A stretch of 21,103 bases of DNA from a virus, in IMG/VR virus record IMGVR_UViG_3300021599_001431, positions 1 through 21,103 of that record, one strand, 5' to 3'. The notes beneath the pieces were generated by a model. It made no database searches, had not been told where the DNA came from, and saw only the letters and a list, made by a program, of their open reading frames with translations. Shown here piece after piece: positions 1 through 6,699 of the stretch. Each line of letters opens with the position of its first letter. Position 1 is the stretch's first letter. The translations under genes and the position numbers were made by a program.

Positions 1-431
1 TTTGGATATAGGTTTGATTTTGCACATAACCATCTTCTCATATTTTGGTCATAGAATTCAGCAGTTGACCTTGCATTATCTTTGAGGTATTTGAATGTTC
101 TAATATCAATGTTTGAACCTTGCTCATTCCTATTCTGAACTAGACCCACATTTACCCACTTAACGAAGAAATTATCAAGACCATGATAATAAGCCCACTG
201 AGTTGTGGCAGGAACAATGTATTTGTCCAATAGATATCTGTTATCAGGGGTTAAAGTATTTCCTGATACTTGTTGTTGGATTTCTTCAAACAGCGGCTGG
301 CCGAGGGTCTCCTGAATGTTTATATTTTGGCTAGTGAGTATGCAAAATCTAAGCTCACCAGAATCAACATTCTCGTTAATTGCAGTATTGGTTTTCAAAT
401 ATTCCTCTGATATAAAAAATACTTCAGTCAT
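1..431 (-). CDS. Head-tail connector-like protein (DUF6712-like), 3' end outside the window
   Basis: Reading the minus strand from the ATG at 431 gives at least 143 codons with no stop before the window edge. It begins MTEVFFISEEYLKTNTAINE, followed by ENVDSGELRFCI, an LGQPLFEEI segment, then TPDNRYLLDKYIVPATTQWA and a VNVGLVQN stretch. This pattern (an early N-VD motif, an LG..L+.E helix, then a helical region followed by NVG) resembles small DUF6712-type connector proteins of Bacteroidetes phages, which I infer sit under the portal in the neck. The start overlaps the portal stop (TAATG), so the two are probably translationally coupled. Its place right after the portal supports a connector role. 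The C-terminus is not in the window. The family call is from memory of the pattern, not from a search. Confidence 0.65.
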   Translation of the reverse strand, partial: MTEVFFISEEYLKTNTAINENVDSGELRFCILTSQNINIQETLGQPLFEEIQQQVSGNTLTPDNRYLLDKYIVPATTQWAYYHGLDNFFVKWVNVGLVQNRNEQGSNIDIRTFKYLKDNARSTAEFYDQNMRRWLCAKSNLYP

Positions 432-1513
432 TATAGTGCAGTGTTTTGTTCAATTTTTAGGTCAACAGGTATGCCGACATTTACAAGTTCAACCAACGGT
501 TTAATCTCTCTAATCAAGAAATTCTGAACTGGCAGAATTGATGTCTTCATAAATAGTTTGTGAGCTGTTTCAAGTAGTTCAGCACCTGAATTAAATCCTG
601 TTGGTGAAGGAAGACCAATCAATGACCCATCAGGAATCTTATGACCTGATAGGATTTGTCTTTGGATGAGTTCAAAGATTTCAGAGTAAGCTCCCTGTTG
701 CATCTGTGAACTAATCTGTGTGATTTCAGGCTTACCTAAATCCCCATCCGAATAGGATACTGTTATACGACCACTATTATTTGGACCTGAATATCTTTGT
801 TCAACTTGTCTTAAGATATCTCTCTCTTCTTGTTCAGACTCAGGGAATCCATCACTAAAGTGTACCCATAAACCAGGATAACCACCATTGGTAATTAGTC
901 CCAAATTGTGTACGGATATGGCGTGGTTGAGTCTAATATCATTTACGACACTTAGATACTGCGGAGCTCCATAAGCCCAATATGCGGGATTCCTATCCCT
1001 AATATGAACGATTTGACGATTGGTAAAATCTTTAGGGTTAAACTGATGAAACTCAATAACACCCGCCTTCTTAAAGTTTAACCAATCTCTACAATAAAAA
1101 TACTTCTCAACCTCAAGTTCAGCGTTATCAGGTAATCCAACTCTCATATATTTTGAGGGTATGTAATGTAAACCTGCTAAACCTTGGCTTCTATCTTCCT
1201 TCCAAATAACCTCAAGGAATAGATTCCCTGTTACGATATAGTCAAATACCATATCCTTGAATACATCATTTAAAGTTTCTTTTGTTGAAATACGATAGTC
1301 TGTGATGAACCCCTGACCCACAATATTATCAATCTTTGAACGGATACAAGCATTGTGGATTGGAGAAAAGTCCAATAGGTCATATAGACCCATAACAAAT
1401 ATATTATCTTGTCCCCAACTTACCCAAGGCACACCACGCATTACACGCTCCTCAAATTTTATCAAGGTATCCACAACATTGGCAAATCCGACATTTTGTA
1501 TTACTTTTTTCAT
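431..1513 (-). CDS. Phage portal protein (PBSX-type)
   Basis: A 360-residue protein with the hallmarks of PBSX-family portals. After an N-terminal extension it has FSPIHNACIRSKIDNIVGQG (residues about 49-68), the portal opening 'I..ci..Ki..ivg.g'. It then has a TGNLFLEV strand, the YIPSKYMRVG segment, HIRDRNPAYWAYGAPQYLSV ('YG.P.yl') and an LNHAISVHNLGLITNGG helix. The C-terminal crown region contains GHKIPDGSLIGLPSP and a GAELLETAHKLFMKTSILPV helix. Portals form the dodecameric DNA entry/exit ring at one capsid vertex. At 360 residues it is on the short side, like other PBSX portals. The start follows an A/T-rich leader without a Shine-Dalgarno sequence. The downstream connector overlaps its stop. 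No terminase is in the window, so the usual terminase-portal adjacency is absent here. Confidence 0.9.
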   Translation of the reverse strand: MKKVIQNVGFANVVDTLIKFEERVMRGVPWVSWGQDNIFVMGLYDLLDFSPIHNACIRSKIDNIVGQGFITDYRISTKETLNDVFKDMVFDYIVTGNLFLEVIWKEDRSQGLAGLHYIPSKYMRVGLPDNAELEVEKYFYCRDWLNFKKAGVIEFHQFNPKDFTNRQIVHIRDRNPAYWAYGAPQYLSVVNDIRLNHAISVHNLGLITNGGYPGLWVHFSDGFPESEQEERDILRQVEQRYSGPNNSGRITVSYSDGDLGKPEITQISSQMQQGAYSEIFELIQRQILSGHKIPDGSLIGLPSPTGFNSGAELLETAHKLFMKTSILPVQNFLIREIKPLVELVNVGIPVDLKIEQNTAL

Positions 1514-1531
1514 CTTTTAATAAATATAGGG

Positions 1532-1966
1532 CTAATTTTGATATATGATAACTGACTCAGTCGTACCAGTATAGTTTAGTGTTCCGATTGGACTATCAGT
1601 TTCAACAATAAGCATTCCCTCATATACAACATCATAAGATTGTGATGGAAGTAAATTGGTTGTGGAATACTGCTCATAAATTTTTAGATACCACTCGCCA
1701 GGTATCAGATGGATATTCACATTGTTTCCTGGACTACCAATCAAAACCTCAGGTAAAGAATCATCAATTGAAACATAGAAAAGGTCTTTTGATGGTTCAT
1801 AACCTACAGCAAGAGATGGTTCACGATACGGAATAAACCTTGCAGTCTGTTGTGATAACTTGTGTCTAACTGTCCACAAATAAGTAACAGCACCAGTTAA
1901 CGACTTGTTCCTTGAACAGGTAACCAACGCTTGATTATTTAATGAACCTTGTTGTAGATATATCAT
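1532..1966 (-). CDS. Small structural protein, probable beta-sandwich (unknown function)
   Basis: A 144-residue protein opening MIYLQQGSLNNQALVTCSRN, rich in beta-type segments, with the central motif IHLIPGEWYLKIYEQYSTTN (residues about 85-104) followed by a YEGMLIVE strand. The 'l..GeW.YkIYEQ.s..N......vv..G...v' arrangement recurs, as I remember it, in small proteins near portal and capsid genes of Bacteroidetes phages that have no assigned function. It lacks the Thr/Pro linker seen in the genes upstream. It is 18 bases ahead of the portal gene and about 13 bases after the stop of the broken fibre gene, so it is probably in the same transcript. A decoration or adaptor role is only a guess from its position. 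Confidence 0.75.
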   Translation of the reverse strand: MIYLQQGSLNNQALVTCSRNKSLTGAVTYLWTVRHKLSQQTARFIPYREPSLAVGYEPSKDLFYVSIDDSLPEVLIGSPGNNVNIHLIPGEWYLKIYEQYSTTNLLPSQSYDVVYEGMLIVETDSPIGTLNYTGTTESVIIYQN

Positions 1967-1979
1967 TCTTTATTCATTT

Positions 1980-2150
1980 TTAACAACAAACACTTCCATC
2001 AACAGTTATGTAGACATAAGTAGTCCCCACAAATGTGTGAGTATATACACAACCTGTTGTTGAGTTTGGACAATCGGCTGTATCTCCGTTTATACCACAA
2101 GTAAGTAGTGTAACAAAGTCAATTTCATCACCATTAACAAGTCCTGTAAT
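1980..2150 (-). pseudogene. Out-of-frame C-terminal domain of the fibre gene starting at 2583
   Basis: Read from the codon at 2150, the minus strand gives 56 residues with no start codon of its own. It starts ITGLVNGDEIDFVTLLTCGI, then has NGDTADCPNSTTGCVY, THTFVGTTYVYITVDG and ends SVCC before TAA. Five cysteines, regular hydrophobic alternation and an end just ahead of the next gene all look like real protein. Reaching it from the upstream frame needs a +1 shift around bases 2150-2157 (GCCATTACAGG on the minus strand). A TAA lies in this frame just upstream at about 2154-2156, so the junction must fall within a few bases. It may be the remnant of an indel, a sequencing error, or the product of frameshifting. 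Confidence 0.6.
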
Positions 2151-2583
2151 GGCTTAAGGTAGGGGTTGAAGTCATCGTAGGAGTTTGCGTAGGAGTCAAA
2201 CCTATTGTTTGCGTAGGAGTGGAAGTGACCGTAGGCGTGGCTGATAATGTCGTTGTTGCGGTTGGAGTTAATCCAATAGTTGCGGTCGGAGATGGCGTAA
2301 CAGGAATCGTAGAGGTCGGAGTGGATGTAACGGTCGGGGTTACTGTTGATGTAGGCAAATTCTGAACCACAGCCAATATAAAATTTAAACATTCACCTTG
2401 TGATTGAACCTTGATGGTAAGTGTGTTATTTGGGACAAGGGTTGTGTAATAACCATAGGTAAAGGCTGAGGTAGGGATATTACTCTCAAATGGGGTTGCA
2501 TAGTTATCCACATCTGAATAAAGGTCAAAAGGTCCAACTGCTGAACCCACATCTGTTAATGTTATGATTACTGAATATGCCAT
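2134..2583 (-). CDS. Fibre-like protein with long Thr/Pro linker, frame broken near its C-terminus
   Basis: The open frame gives 149 residues. Residues 1-70 form a compact domain, beginning MAYSVIITLTDVGSAVGPFD and including LYSDVDNYATPFESNIP and an LTIKVQSQGECLNF strand. I recognise this 'TDVGS..GPFdLYSdvD....PFE' pattern as a common beta domain in uncultured-phage fibre proteins. Residues 76-143 are an almost pure Thr/Pro/Ser tract with periodic TIGLTPT units. The frame then ends abruptly in LSHYRTC. In the +1 frame a convincing Cys-bearing C-terminal domain continues from about 2150 to 1980 (separate entry), so the annotated stop is premature relative to the probable intact protein of about 200 residues. 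The ATG lies immediately after the preceding gene's stop. Function (virion surface fibre or decoration) is inferred from composition and context. Confidence 0.7.
   Translation of the reverse strand: MAYSVIITLTDVGSAVGPFDLYSDVDNYATPFESNIPTSAFTYGYYTTLVPNNTLTIKVQSQGECLNFILAVVQNLPTSTVTPTVTSTPTSTIPVTPSPTATIGLTPTATTTLSATPTVTSTPTQTIGLTPTQTPTMTSTPTLSHYRTC
2155..2358 (-). repeat. Thr/Pro-rich linker tract in the 2583 fibre gene
   Basis: This codes for about 68 residues made almost entirely of Thr, Pro, Ser, Val and Ala, with repeats of PTxT and two TIGLTPT units. The plus strand appears as runs of GGAGT-, GTAGGAGT- and GTCGG-type words. It ends within a few bases of the frame break. Confidence 0.85.
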
Positions 2584-2584
2584 A

Positions 2585-4111
2585 TTAAATACAAGTTAAT
2601 CCTCCACAGCTTGCTTGACCAACCCAAGGAACATTCATTTGGAAATTTGAAGATGGACCTGAGGTTAGGCTCAATAGTTTATATTTGTAAGTTGAAGCAC
2701 TATTACAATAATGGAAACCAATTGTTAAGGCTGCTGGTGTTTCAATTTTAAGAACACCTGTTGTAACAAGAGTACATGATGATTTATCATAAGCTTCAAC
2801 ATTATAGTATAAATACGATGGACTTGTTCTTGTCGGAGTCACTGAAGGTGTTACGGGAATTGTTGAGGTCGGACTAGGTGTTAAAGTAGGAGTTGCCGCT
2901 GGTGTTCTCGTAGGAGTCATGCTCGGAGTAACAGGAGGGGTTGAATAGTTATACTTTGTCTTAAGATAATTCAACACTTGGTTAAATTCAGATTGAGTTA
3001 ATAACTTATTATAACCAAGGAATTCAAACATGGAAATGTTATTTGTGAATGGTGTTCCACTAATACTATATCCAAAGTTAATCCAATCAGCTACCTCACC
3101 AATATAAGATGTCGTTCCAGATGTTCCAAGAGTATCATTCACCGAAGCTGTAAATCCTGTTGTAGTCAATCCTGAAGCGGCATATAAAGTATATCCCGTT
3201 GTGAATAGAAACTCTCTTCTACCAGGTTTACTTCTTGAAACAGATGTACTTACCCCACCATAGAATTGATAATCCCATATGTTGTTATTTAGGGTATAAC
3301 CTGAACCATTTTGAATATTGATTGACCATCCACCATCACTTCTTGAATTAACTTGTGAGACAAAGAAGAATGTCTTACCAGTAAATGTTGTAGCTGAACT
3401 TGGATGAGACAAGGTCATAAAATCAAGTGCTCCAAAGTTAACAGATTGACCTGTGTAAGATGACCCAAATGTATCGTTTGAAATAATCGTTGGTTGATTA
3501 ACCCCAACTGATTGAGTCAATGCTCCACCAATTAAACCATAGTTAGTCCAAGATGAACTACTTGCTCCCTCAGTTGATTTAAACCAATACTGAAGATTAC
3601 CAAGTGATGATGGGTCAAATGTTGGTTGTGTACTAGTTGGGGTTATTGTGTTGGTAGGACTCGGCGTGATATTAGGAGTAGTCGTAGGACTAGCAGTTAA
3701 AGTAACAGTTGGAGTCATCGTGGAGGTTGTTGTAACACTCGGAGTTGGCGTGTTCGTGTTTGTTGTGGTCGGAGTAACCTCAGGCGTTGCAGTTAAGGTC
3801 GTGGTTGTCGTAGGAGTTATCGTCGGTGTTGAAGTGATGGTATTGGTCGGAGTTACTGATGGAGTGATTTGTGGAGTTTCCGTTGGAGTCACAGAAGGAG
3901 TATTACTTGGAGTGGTTGTTACACTCGGGGTTGGGGTCATCGTCAAAGTTGGAGTAACACTCGGAGTAGGTGGCACAAGGGTAAACACAGCACTACCTGA
4001 GAATGTACAACCAGGGTTATATGCTGAAATATAATTGTCGTGAAATGGTCTCCACTCCCCAAGATATGGTGACCACCAAGTCTTTAAAAATACTCTCCTT
4101 TGTTGAGACAT
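2585..4111 (-). CDS. Multidomain surface protein: anchor, Thr/Pro linker, lectin-like domain, linker, Cys domain
   Basis: The frame is open from an ATG at 4153, but the ATG at 4111 is preferred. It lies two bases after the preceding stop (TAATTATG), whereas the longer form would overlap that gene by 40 bases. This gives 508 residues. Residues 1-46 are a short, Trp-rich anchor (MSQQRRVFLKTWWSPYLGEW). Residues 47-164 form a Thr/Pro linker of about 118 residues. Residues 169-389 form a laminin-G/concanavalin-like domain opening SSLGNLQYWFKSTEGAS and closing with the typical NQVLNYLKTKYNY helix. A second linker covers residues 391-430. The last 75 residues, with YYNVEAYDKSSC and a CGGLTCI tail, form a separate Cys-containing beta module. 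This is a probable virion surface protein that may bind glycans. Binding is inferred from the fold type only. Confidence 0.75.
   Translation of the reverse strand: MSQQRRVFLKTWWSPYLGEWRPFHDNYISAYNPGCTFSGSAVFTLVPPTPSVTPTLTMTPTPSVTTTPSNTPSVTPTETPQITPSVTPTNTITSTPTITPTTTTTLTATPEVTPTTTNTNTPTPSVTTTSTMTPTVTLTASPTTTPNITPSPTNTITPTSTQPTFDPSSLGNLQYWFKSTEGASSSSWTNYGLIGGALTQSVGVNQPTIISNDTFGSSYTGQSVNFGALDFMTLSHPSSATTFTGKTFFFVSQVNSRSDGGWSINIQNGSGYTLNNNIWDYQFYGGVSTSVSRSKPGRREFLFTTGYTLYAASGLTTTGFTASVNDTLGTSGTTSYIGEVADWINFGYSISGTPFTNNISMFEFLGYNKLLTQSEFNQVLNYLKTKYNYSTPPVTPSMTPTRTPAATPTLTPSPTSTIPVTPSVTPTRTSPSYLYYNVEAYDKSSCTLVTTGVLKIETPAALTIGFHYCNSASTYKYKLLSLTSGPSSNFQMNVPWVGQASCGGLTCI
2822..2941 (-). repeat. Second Thr/Pro linker of the 4111 gene
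   Basis: It codes for about 40 residues such as PVTPSMTPTRTPAATPTLTP, lying between the lectin-like domain and the C-terminal Cys domain. Confidence 0.85.
3620..3973 (-). repeat. Longest Thr/Pro linker of the window (about 118 residues)
   Basis: An almost uninterrupted Thr/Pro/Ser/Val tract between the N-terminal anchor and the lectin-like domain of the 4111 gene. Its low complexity leaves a long hydrophobic open frame on the opposite strand (3648-4034), which I regard as an artefact. Confidence 0.9.
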
Positions 4112-4113
4112 AA

Positions 4114-4407
4114 TTAGATATTCGCTGTTGCTCCTGAAACCACGAAGGAACAAGTGTTAATGTTTGATGGAAGAGCAAAAACCTCTTCTTTTTCTTGAGT
4201 TGTTAAACAATCAAGAATGAAATCTTTAATCAAAATACCATATCCAATGTTTTGTTTTTCACCTGTTTCCAAATCAAACTCACACATAACATCAGGAGCA
4301 TTCATATAAGTGGTTGTTCCACCAGATGGATAACCCATACAAGTATTGATTCTTGTGATTAAATTTTGAGCTTCTTGCTCATTAATAAAAATGATATAGT
4401 TTACCAT
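4114..4407 (-). CDS. Small hypothetical structural protein
   Basis: A 97-residue protein starting MVNYIIFINEQEAQNLITRI, with a TCMGYPSGGTTTY loop, a VMCEFDLETGEKQNIGYGIL segment and an acidic helix around TQEKEEVFALPSN. I do not recognise the family. It carries no Thr/Pro linker and no membrane segment. Its start sits inside ATGGTAA, where TAA would be the stop of the upstream gene if that gene kept its ancestral frame. This tight arrangement suggests translational coupling and that the small protein is part of the same structural set. It might be an adaptor or chaperone for the neighbouring surface proteins, but nothing in the sequence proves this. Confidence 0.65.
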   Translation of the reverse strand: MVNYIIFINEQEAQNLITRINTCMGYPSGGTTTYMNAPDVMCEFDLETGEKQNIGYGILIKDFILDCLTTQEKEEVFALPSNINTCSFVVSGATANI

Positions 4408-6076
4408 GTGTTATATTGATATTTTGTTTTAAGATAATTGATAACATTAGCGTGTTCTGTAATGCAGGTGCTCCGTCAACAACAGGTGTTCTATATTGAC
4501 CTCTATTCATTCTTGTAGAACCAGTACCTGCGGATTCCCAGTTTTGATAAAACCAATTGTATGTTGTTGCTGATAATAATCCAATTGAAAAATTACTTGC
4601 TGATGAAGTAACAGGTTTGTAGACAATATAAGAAGTATGATTTTGTATGTTGAGTGAGGAGGTTGTACCAGTCATAAAATCAGCACTATTCAAGAATTGA
4701 ACTGATGTACCTGTGAATGAACCTAAAGTGGAGTTAGTTTTTATAACAGGTTGGTTAGCTGCTGCTGTTTGTGTTGCTGAACCCCCTTGTCCACCATAGT
4801 TCGTCCAAGATGAAACTGTAGCGCCCGAATCGGCCATAAACCAATATTGTAGGTTCGTTACCCCCGATGGTGAAAATGCTGGTGGAGTTGAGCTCGGTGT
4901 CGGACTAGTCGTTACGGTAGGCGAGTTTGTTAAAGTTGGAGTTACTGTTGGAGAAACACTCGGAGTCGGAGTAGCTGTAACCTGAGGAGTTGCCGTCGGA
5001 GTCGGAACAGGTGATGCCCATTCATCATATCTCCATTTGTCTTTAAGATAAAGTTCAACCGCTTCTTGTTCAGCAGAAGATAGTTCATAGTTATAAACCA
5101 TCATTTCCGCTAACTCAATATTGGAATTCAGTGAATATAATTGTTGTGTCGTATTTGTTGTACAACCTATGTTAATCGCATTCCATCTTGGACTTACAGT
5201 TGTTCCTGTGAATAATATTGATGATGTTCCTGCTGATTGGTTCAATTCCCAACTACCGAAACCTGGATTAGCAGGTAAAACAACTTTTAACAAATACTTT
5301 CCATTGAGGTTTGTAGCTGAAAAAGGTGCTGGTATTGGAACTGTTTGAGCTGAGTTTTGTGGATAAATATTTGTATTACCGATGTTAGTGGCTATTGAAG
5401 CAAATTGTAATCTGTCTGCTATATCAGAGCCAGTTTGAACAAGTGTTCCATTCGTATTACCTGAATATAACTGATTTACAAAGGATGGTGTTCCTGCTGG
5501 TTGAGACCAAACCACAAAGAGCGTTGAACCAGTATGTGTTAAAGTTGGTCTATCAAAAGCAACCAACCCTTTTCTTAAAGCAGCTGTTGCATTTGGAGTG
5601 AATCTAATAATGTTTGGATTACCTGGTAATGATGTTGAAGCAGAATATGTTGGATATCTATCAGATGTTTGACCTGTTAAAGTCCAAGTCTCCGTACCTT
5701 TTGAGGTTAATTGAGAAATATAAGTTGTTCCACCCGACAATATCAAGTTCATGGTTGTGCTATCAGAAGCATCAAACCATAGACTTGGTTGAACAAATGG
5801 GAATGGAGTTGAAGATGGAGTTACAGAAGGTGTTAAAGTCGGTGAAGCTGTGATACTCGGAGTCGGTGTAACCTGAGCTGTTGCGGTCGGACTAGGTGTA
5901 ATAACAGGGACAACGGGCTCATTTCCTTTACCTGAAATATATTGACCTGTAAGGATTGCTGAACCCAAACCAGCTTTCATTGATAATGGTTTGATTAGTT
6001 CATTAACATCGGGTTTGTAAACTTTAACAAAGTTTGTTGCTGGTCTATATGAACGACCTTTCCATTGTAATCTCAT
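4382..6076 (-). CDS. Multidomain surface protein with two linkers and two lectin-like domains, second one truncated and frameshifted
   Basis: The open frame gives 564 residues. Residues 1-55 form a basic N-terminal anchor (MRLQWKGRSYRPATNFVKVY). Residues 59-91 are a Thr/Pro linker. Residues 94-352 form a laminin-G/concanavalin-like domain opening FVQPSLWFDASDS and closing EQEAVELYLKDKWRY. Residues 356-400 are a second linker. A second domain starts at about 405 with GVTNLQYWFMADSG, closely similar to the domain in the 4111 gene. That second domain is cut short after about 135 residues (TPVVDGAPALQ) and the frame runs into NTLMLSIILK..., which does not look native. The expected closing helix is present in another frame at 4463-4401 (separate entry). 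This is the first gene after the hairpin at 6094-6125. It is probably a virion surface protein. Confidence 0.7.
   Translation of the reverse strand: MRLQWKGRSYRPATNFVKVYKPDVNELIKPLSMKAGLGSAILTGQYISGKGNEPVVPVITPSPTATAQVTPTPSITASPTLTPSVTPSSTPFPFVQPSLWFDASDSTTMNLILSGGTTYISQLTSKGTETWTLTGQTSDRYPTYSASTSLPGNPNIIRFTPNATAALRKGLVAFDRPTLTHTGSTLFVVWSQPAGTPSFVNQLYSGNTNGTLVQTGSDIADRLQFASIATNIGNTNIYPQNSAQTVPIPAPFSATNLNGKYLLKVVLPANPGFGSWELNQSAGTSSILFTGTTVSPRWNAINIGCTTNTTQQLYSLNSNIELAEMMVYNYELSSAEQEAVELYLKDKWRYDEWASPVPTPTATPQVTATPTPSVSPTVTPTLTNSPTVTTSPTPSSTPPAFSPSGVTNLQYWFMADSGATVSSWTNYGGQGGSATQTAAANQPVIKTNSTLGSFTGTSVQFLNSADFMTGTTSSLNIQNHTSYIVYKPVTSSASNFSIGLLSATTYNWFYQNWESAGTGSTRMNRGQYRTPVVDGAPALQNTLMLSIILKQNINITHGKLYHFY
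4401..4463 (-). pseudogene. Out-of-frame C-terminal helix of the 6076 gene's second lectin-like domain
   Basis: Read from 4463, the minus strand gives ITEHANVINYLKTKYQYNTW and then TAA at 4403-4401. This matches the closing helix of the paralogous domain in the 4111 gene (NQVLNYLKTKYNYSTPP). Compared with that paralogue, roughly 60-80 residues are missing between TPVVDGAPALQ and ITEHANV. This indicates an out-of-frame internal deletion or a misassembly. The stop of this frame overlaps the ATG of the next gene (ATGGTAA), which supports it as the ancestral frame. Confidence 0.65.
4877..5011 (-). repeat. Second Thr/Pro linker of the 6076 gene
   Basis: It codes for about 45 residues such as TPTATPQVTATPTPSVSPTV, joining the two lectin-like domains. 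Confidence 0.85.
5804..5902 (-). repeat. First Thr/Pro linker of the 6076 gene
   Basis: It codes for about 33 residues such as ITPSPTATAQVTPTPSITAS, between the N-terminal anchor and the first lectin-like domain. Confidence 0.85.
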
Positions 6077-6093
6077 CTATAAAATGTTGGCTT

Positions 6094-6125
6094 AAAATAA
6101 GGGGGGAATTACCCCCCCTTTATTT
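6094..6125 (-). terminator. Strong GC hairpin, probable intrinsic terminator after the capsid block
   Basis: On the minus strand an AAATAAAGGGGGGG arm is followed by a TAATT loop and a CCCCCCTTATTTT arm. This makes a stem with six or seven G:C pairs flanked by A:T pairs, and the 3' arm ends in T-rich sequence. It lies a few bases after the stop of the 6673 gene and before the surface-protein genes. It would be expected to end or attenuate the highly expressed capsid/tail-tube transcript. The symmetry means it could act in either direction. Confidence 0.75.
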
Positions 6126-6130
6126 ATATA

Positions 6131-6673
6131 TTAGGATTGAACTGTGAATCCAGTAGCGATAGCCGCAAGAGTTGTTGTTACATCAATCTCACGAGCTGGG
6201 TTTGGTTCACCACCAGTCATCGTAACAGAAATACCGTTCAGGTCGTTGTACGCCTGTCCTGTCTGCTGAGAAGCTGTAGTTACCATTGCTCCGTTGCTCC
6301 AAGCAACAGCCCAATAACGCTCATTATTATCTTTGATGATAATGTAAAGTTCATTTTGTTTAACCAAATCAAAGAATAAATTTCTAAGCGTTTGGTTAAG
6401 TTTCGGTAAGGATATTACCACTGCAGGTTGGAAGGTTACAGATTGAGCAACATCGTTAACCAAAATGTCTTCAGTGAATGAAGAAGATTGTTTAACAAGT
6501 TCAAAGTGATACCATGTACCTTGACCACTAAATCCAGTGATTTCATCATTTGCTGATGTAGTATAACCAGAAATAGTGTGAGCACTATCACCCAAAATCC
6601 ATAATTCTTTGATACCTCCAATAGATGCATTTCTACAATCTAAAGTATATCCTTGGTCAATATAACACGACAT
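6131..6673 (-). CDS. Probable major tail tube protein
   Basis: A 180-residue protein beginning MSCYIDQGYTLDCRNASIGG, with KELWILGDS following. This 'dC+ns.GGik.l.i' opening is, in my recollection, common to a conserved small structural protein of Bacteroidetes phages that I take to be the tail tube subunit. The centre has a QNELYIIIKDNNERYWAVAW beta hairpin, and the C-terminal part has TGQAYNDLNGISVTMTGGEP. The 'G.ay.D.nG.tvT.tg.E' ending is typical of tube-type beta-sandwich proteins, which stack as hexamers around the DNA channel. It comes straight after the major capsid gene and before the hairpin terminator, consistent with a high-copy product. A capsid decoration protein is the main alternative. 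Confidence 0.6.
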   Translation of the reverse strand: MSCYIDQGYTLDCRNASIGGIKELWILGDSAHTISGYTTSANDEITGFSGQGTWYHFELVKQSSSFTEDILVNDVAQSVTFQPAVVISLPKLNQTLRNLFFDLVKQNELYIIIKDNNERYWAVAWSNGAMVTTASQQTGQAYNDLNGISVTMTGGEPNPAREIDVTTTLAAIATGFTVQS

Positions 6674-6699
6674 AGTTTATATTATTTAAATTTGGTTTA

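Noticed and set aside
2090-2392. 100-residue minus-strand frame starting MFKFYIGCGSEF
   Set aside because: It is an overlapping frame through the Thr/Pro linker. Its His/Asn/Tyr/Ser-rich residues are the linker repeat read out of frame.
2155-3973. CRISPR-like or tandem DNA repeat array
   Set aside because: The recurring GGAGT-type words have no fixed unit or spacer length and are explained by codons for Thr and Pro.
3648-4034. Long plus-strand open frame coding a Val/Gly-rich hydrophobic protein (MLVGLGVILGVVVGLAVKV...)
   Set aside because: It is the exact antisense of the Thr/Pro linker; the low-complexity repeat removes stop codons and mimics a membrane protein.
4112-4153. Longer start at 4153 for the 4111 gene
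   Set aside because: It would overlap the preceding gene by 40 bases and add MFLRGFRSNSEYLI, while the ATG at 4111 follows the preceding stop by two bases, as in other gene joins here.
2134-6076. Diversity-generating retroelement target region
   Set aside because: The lectin-like domains invite the idea, but I saw no reverse transcriptase and no template/variable repeat pair with adenine-biased differences in the window.
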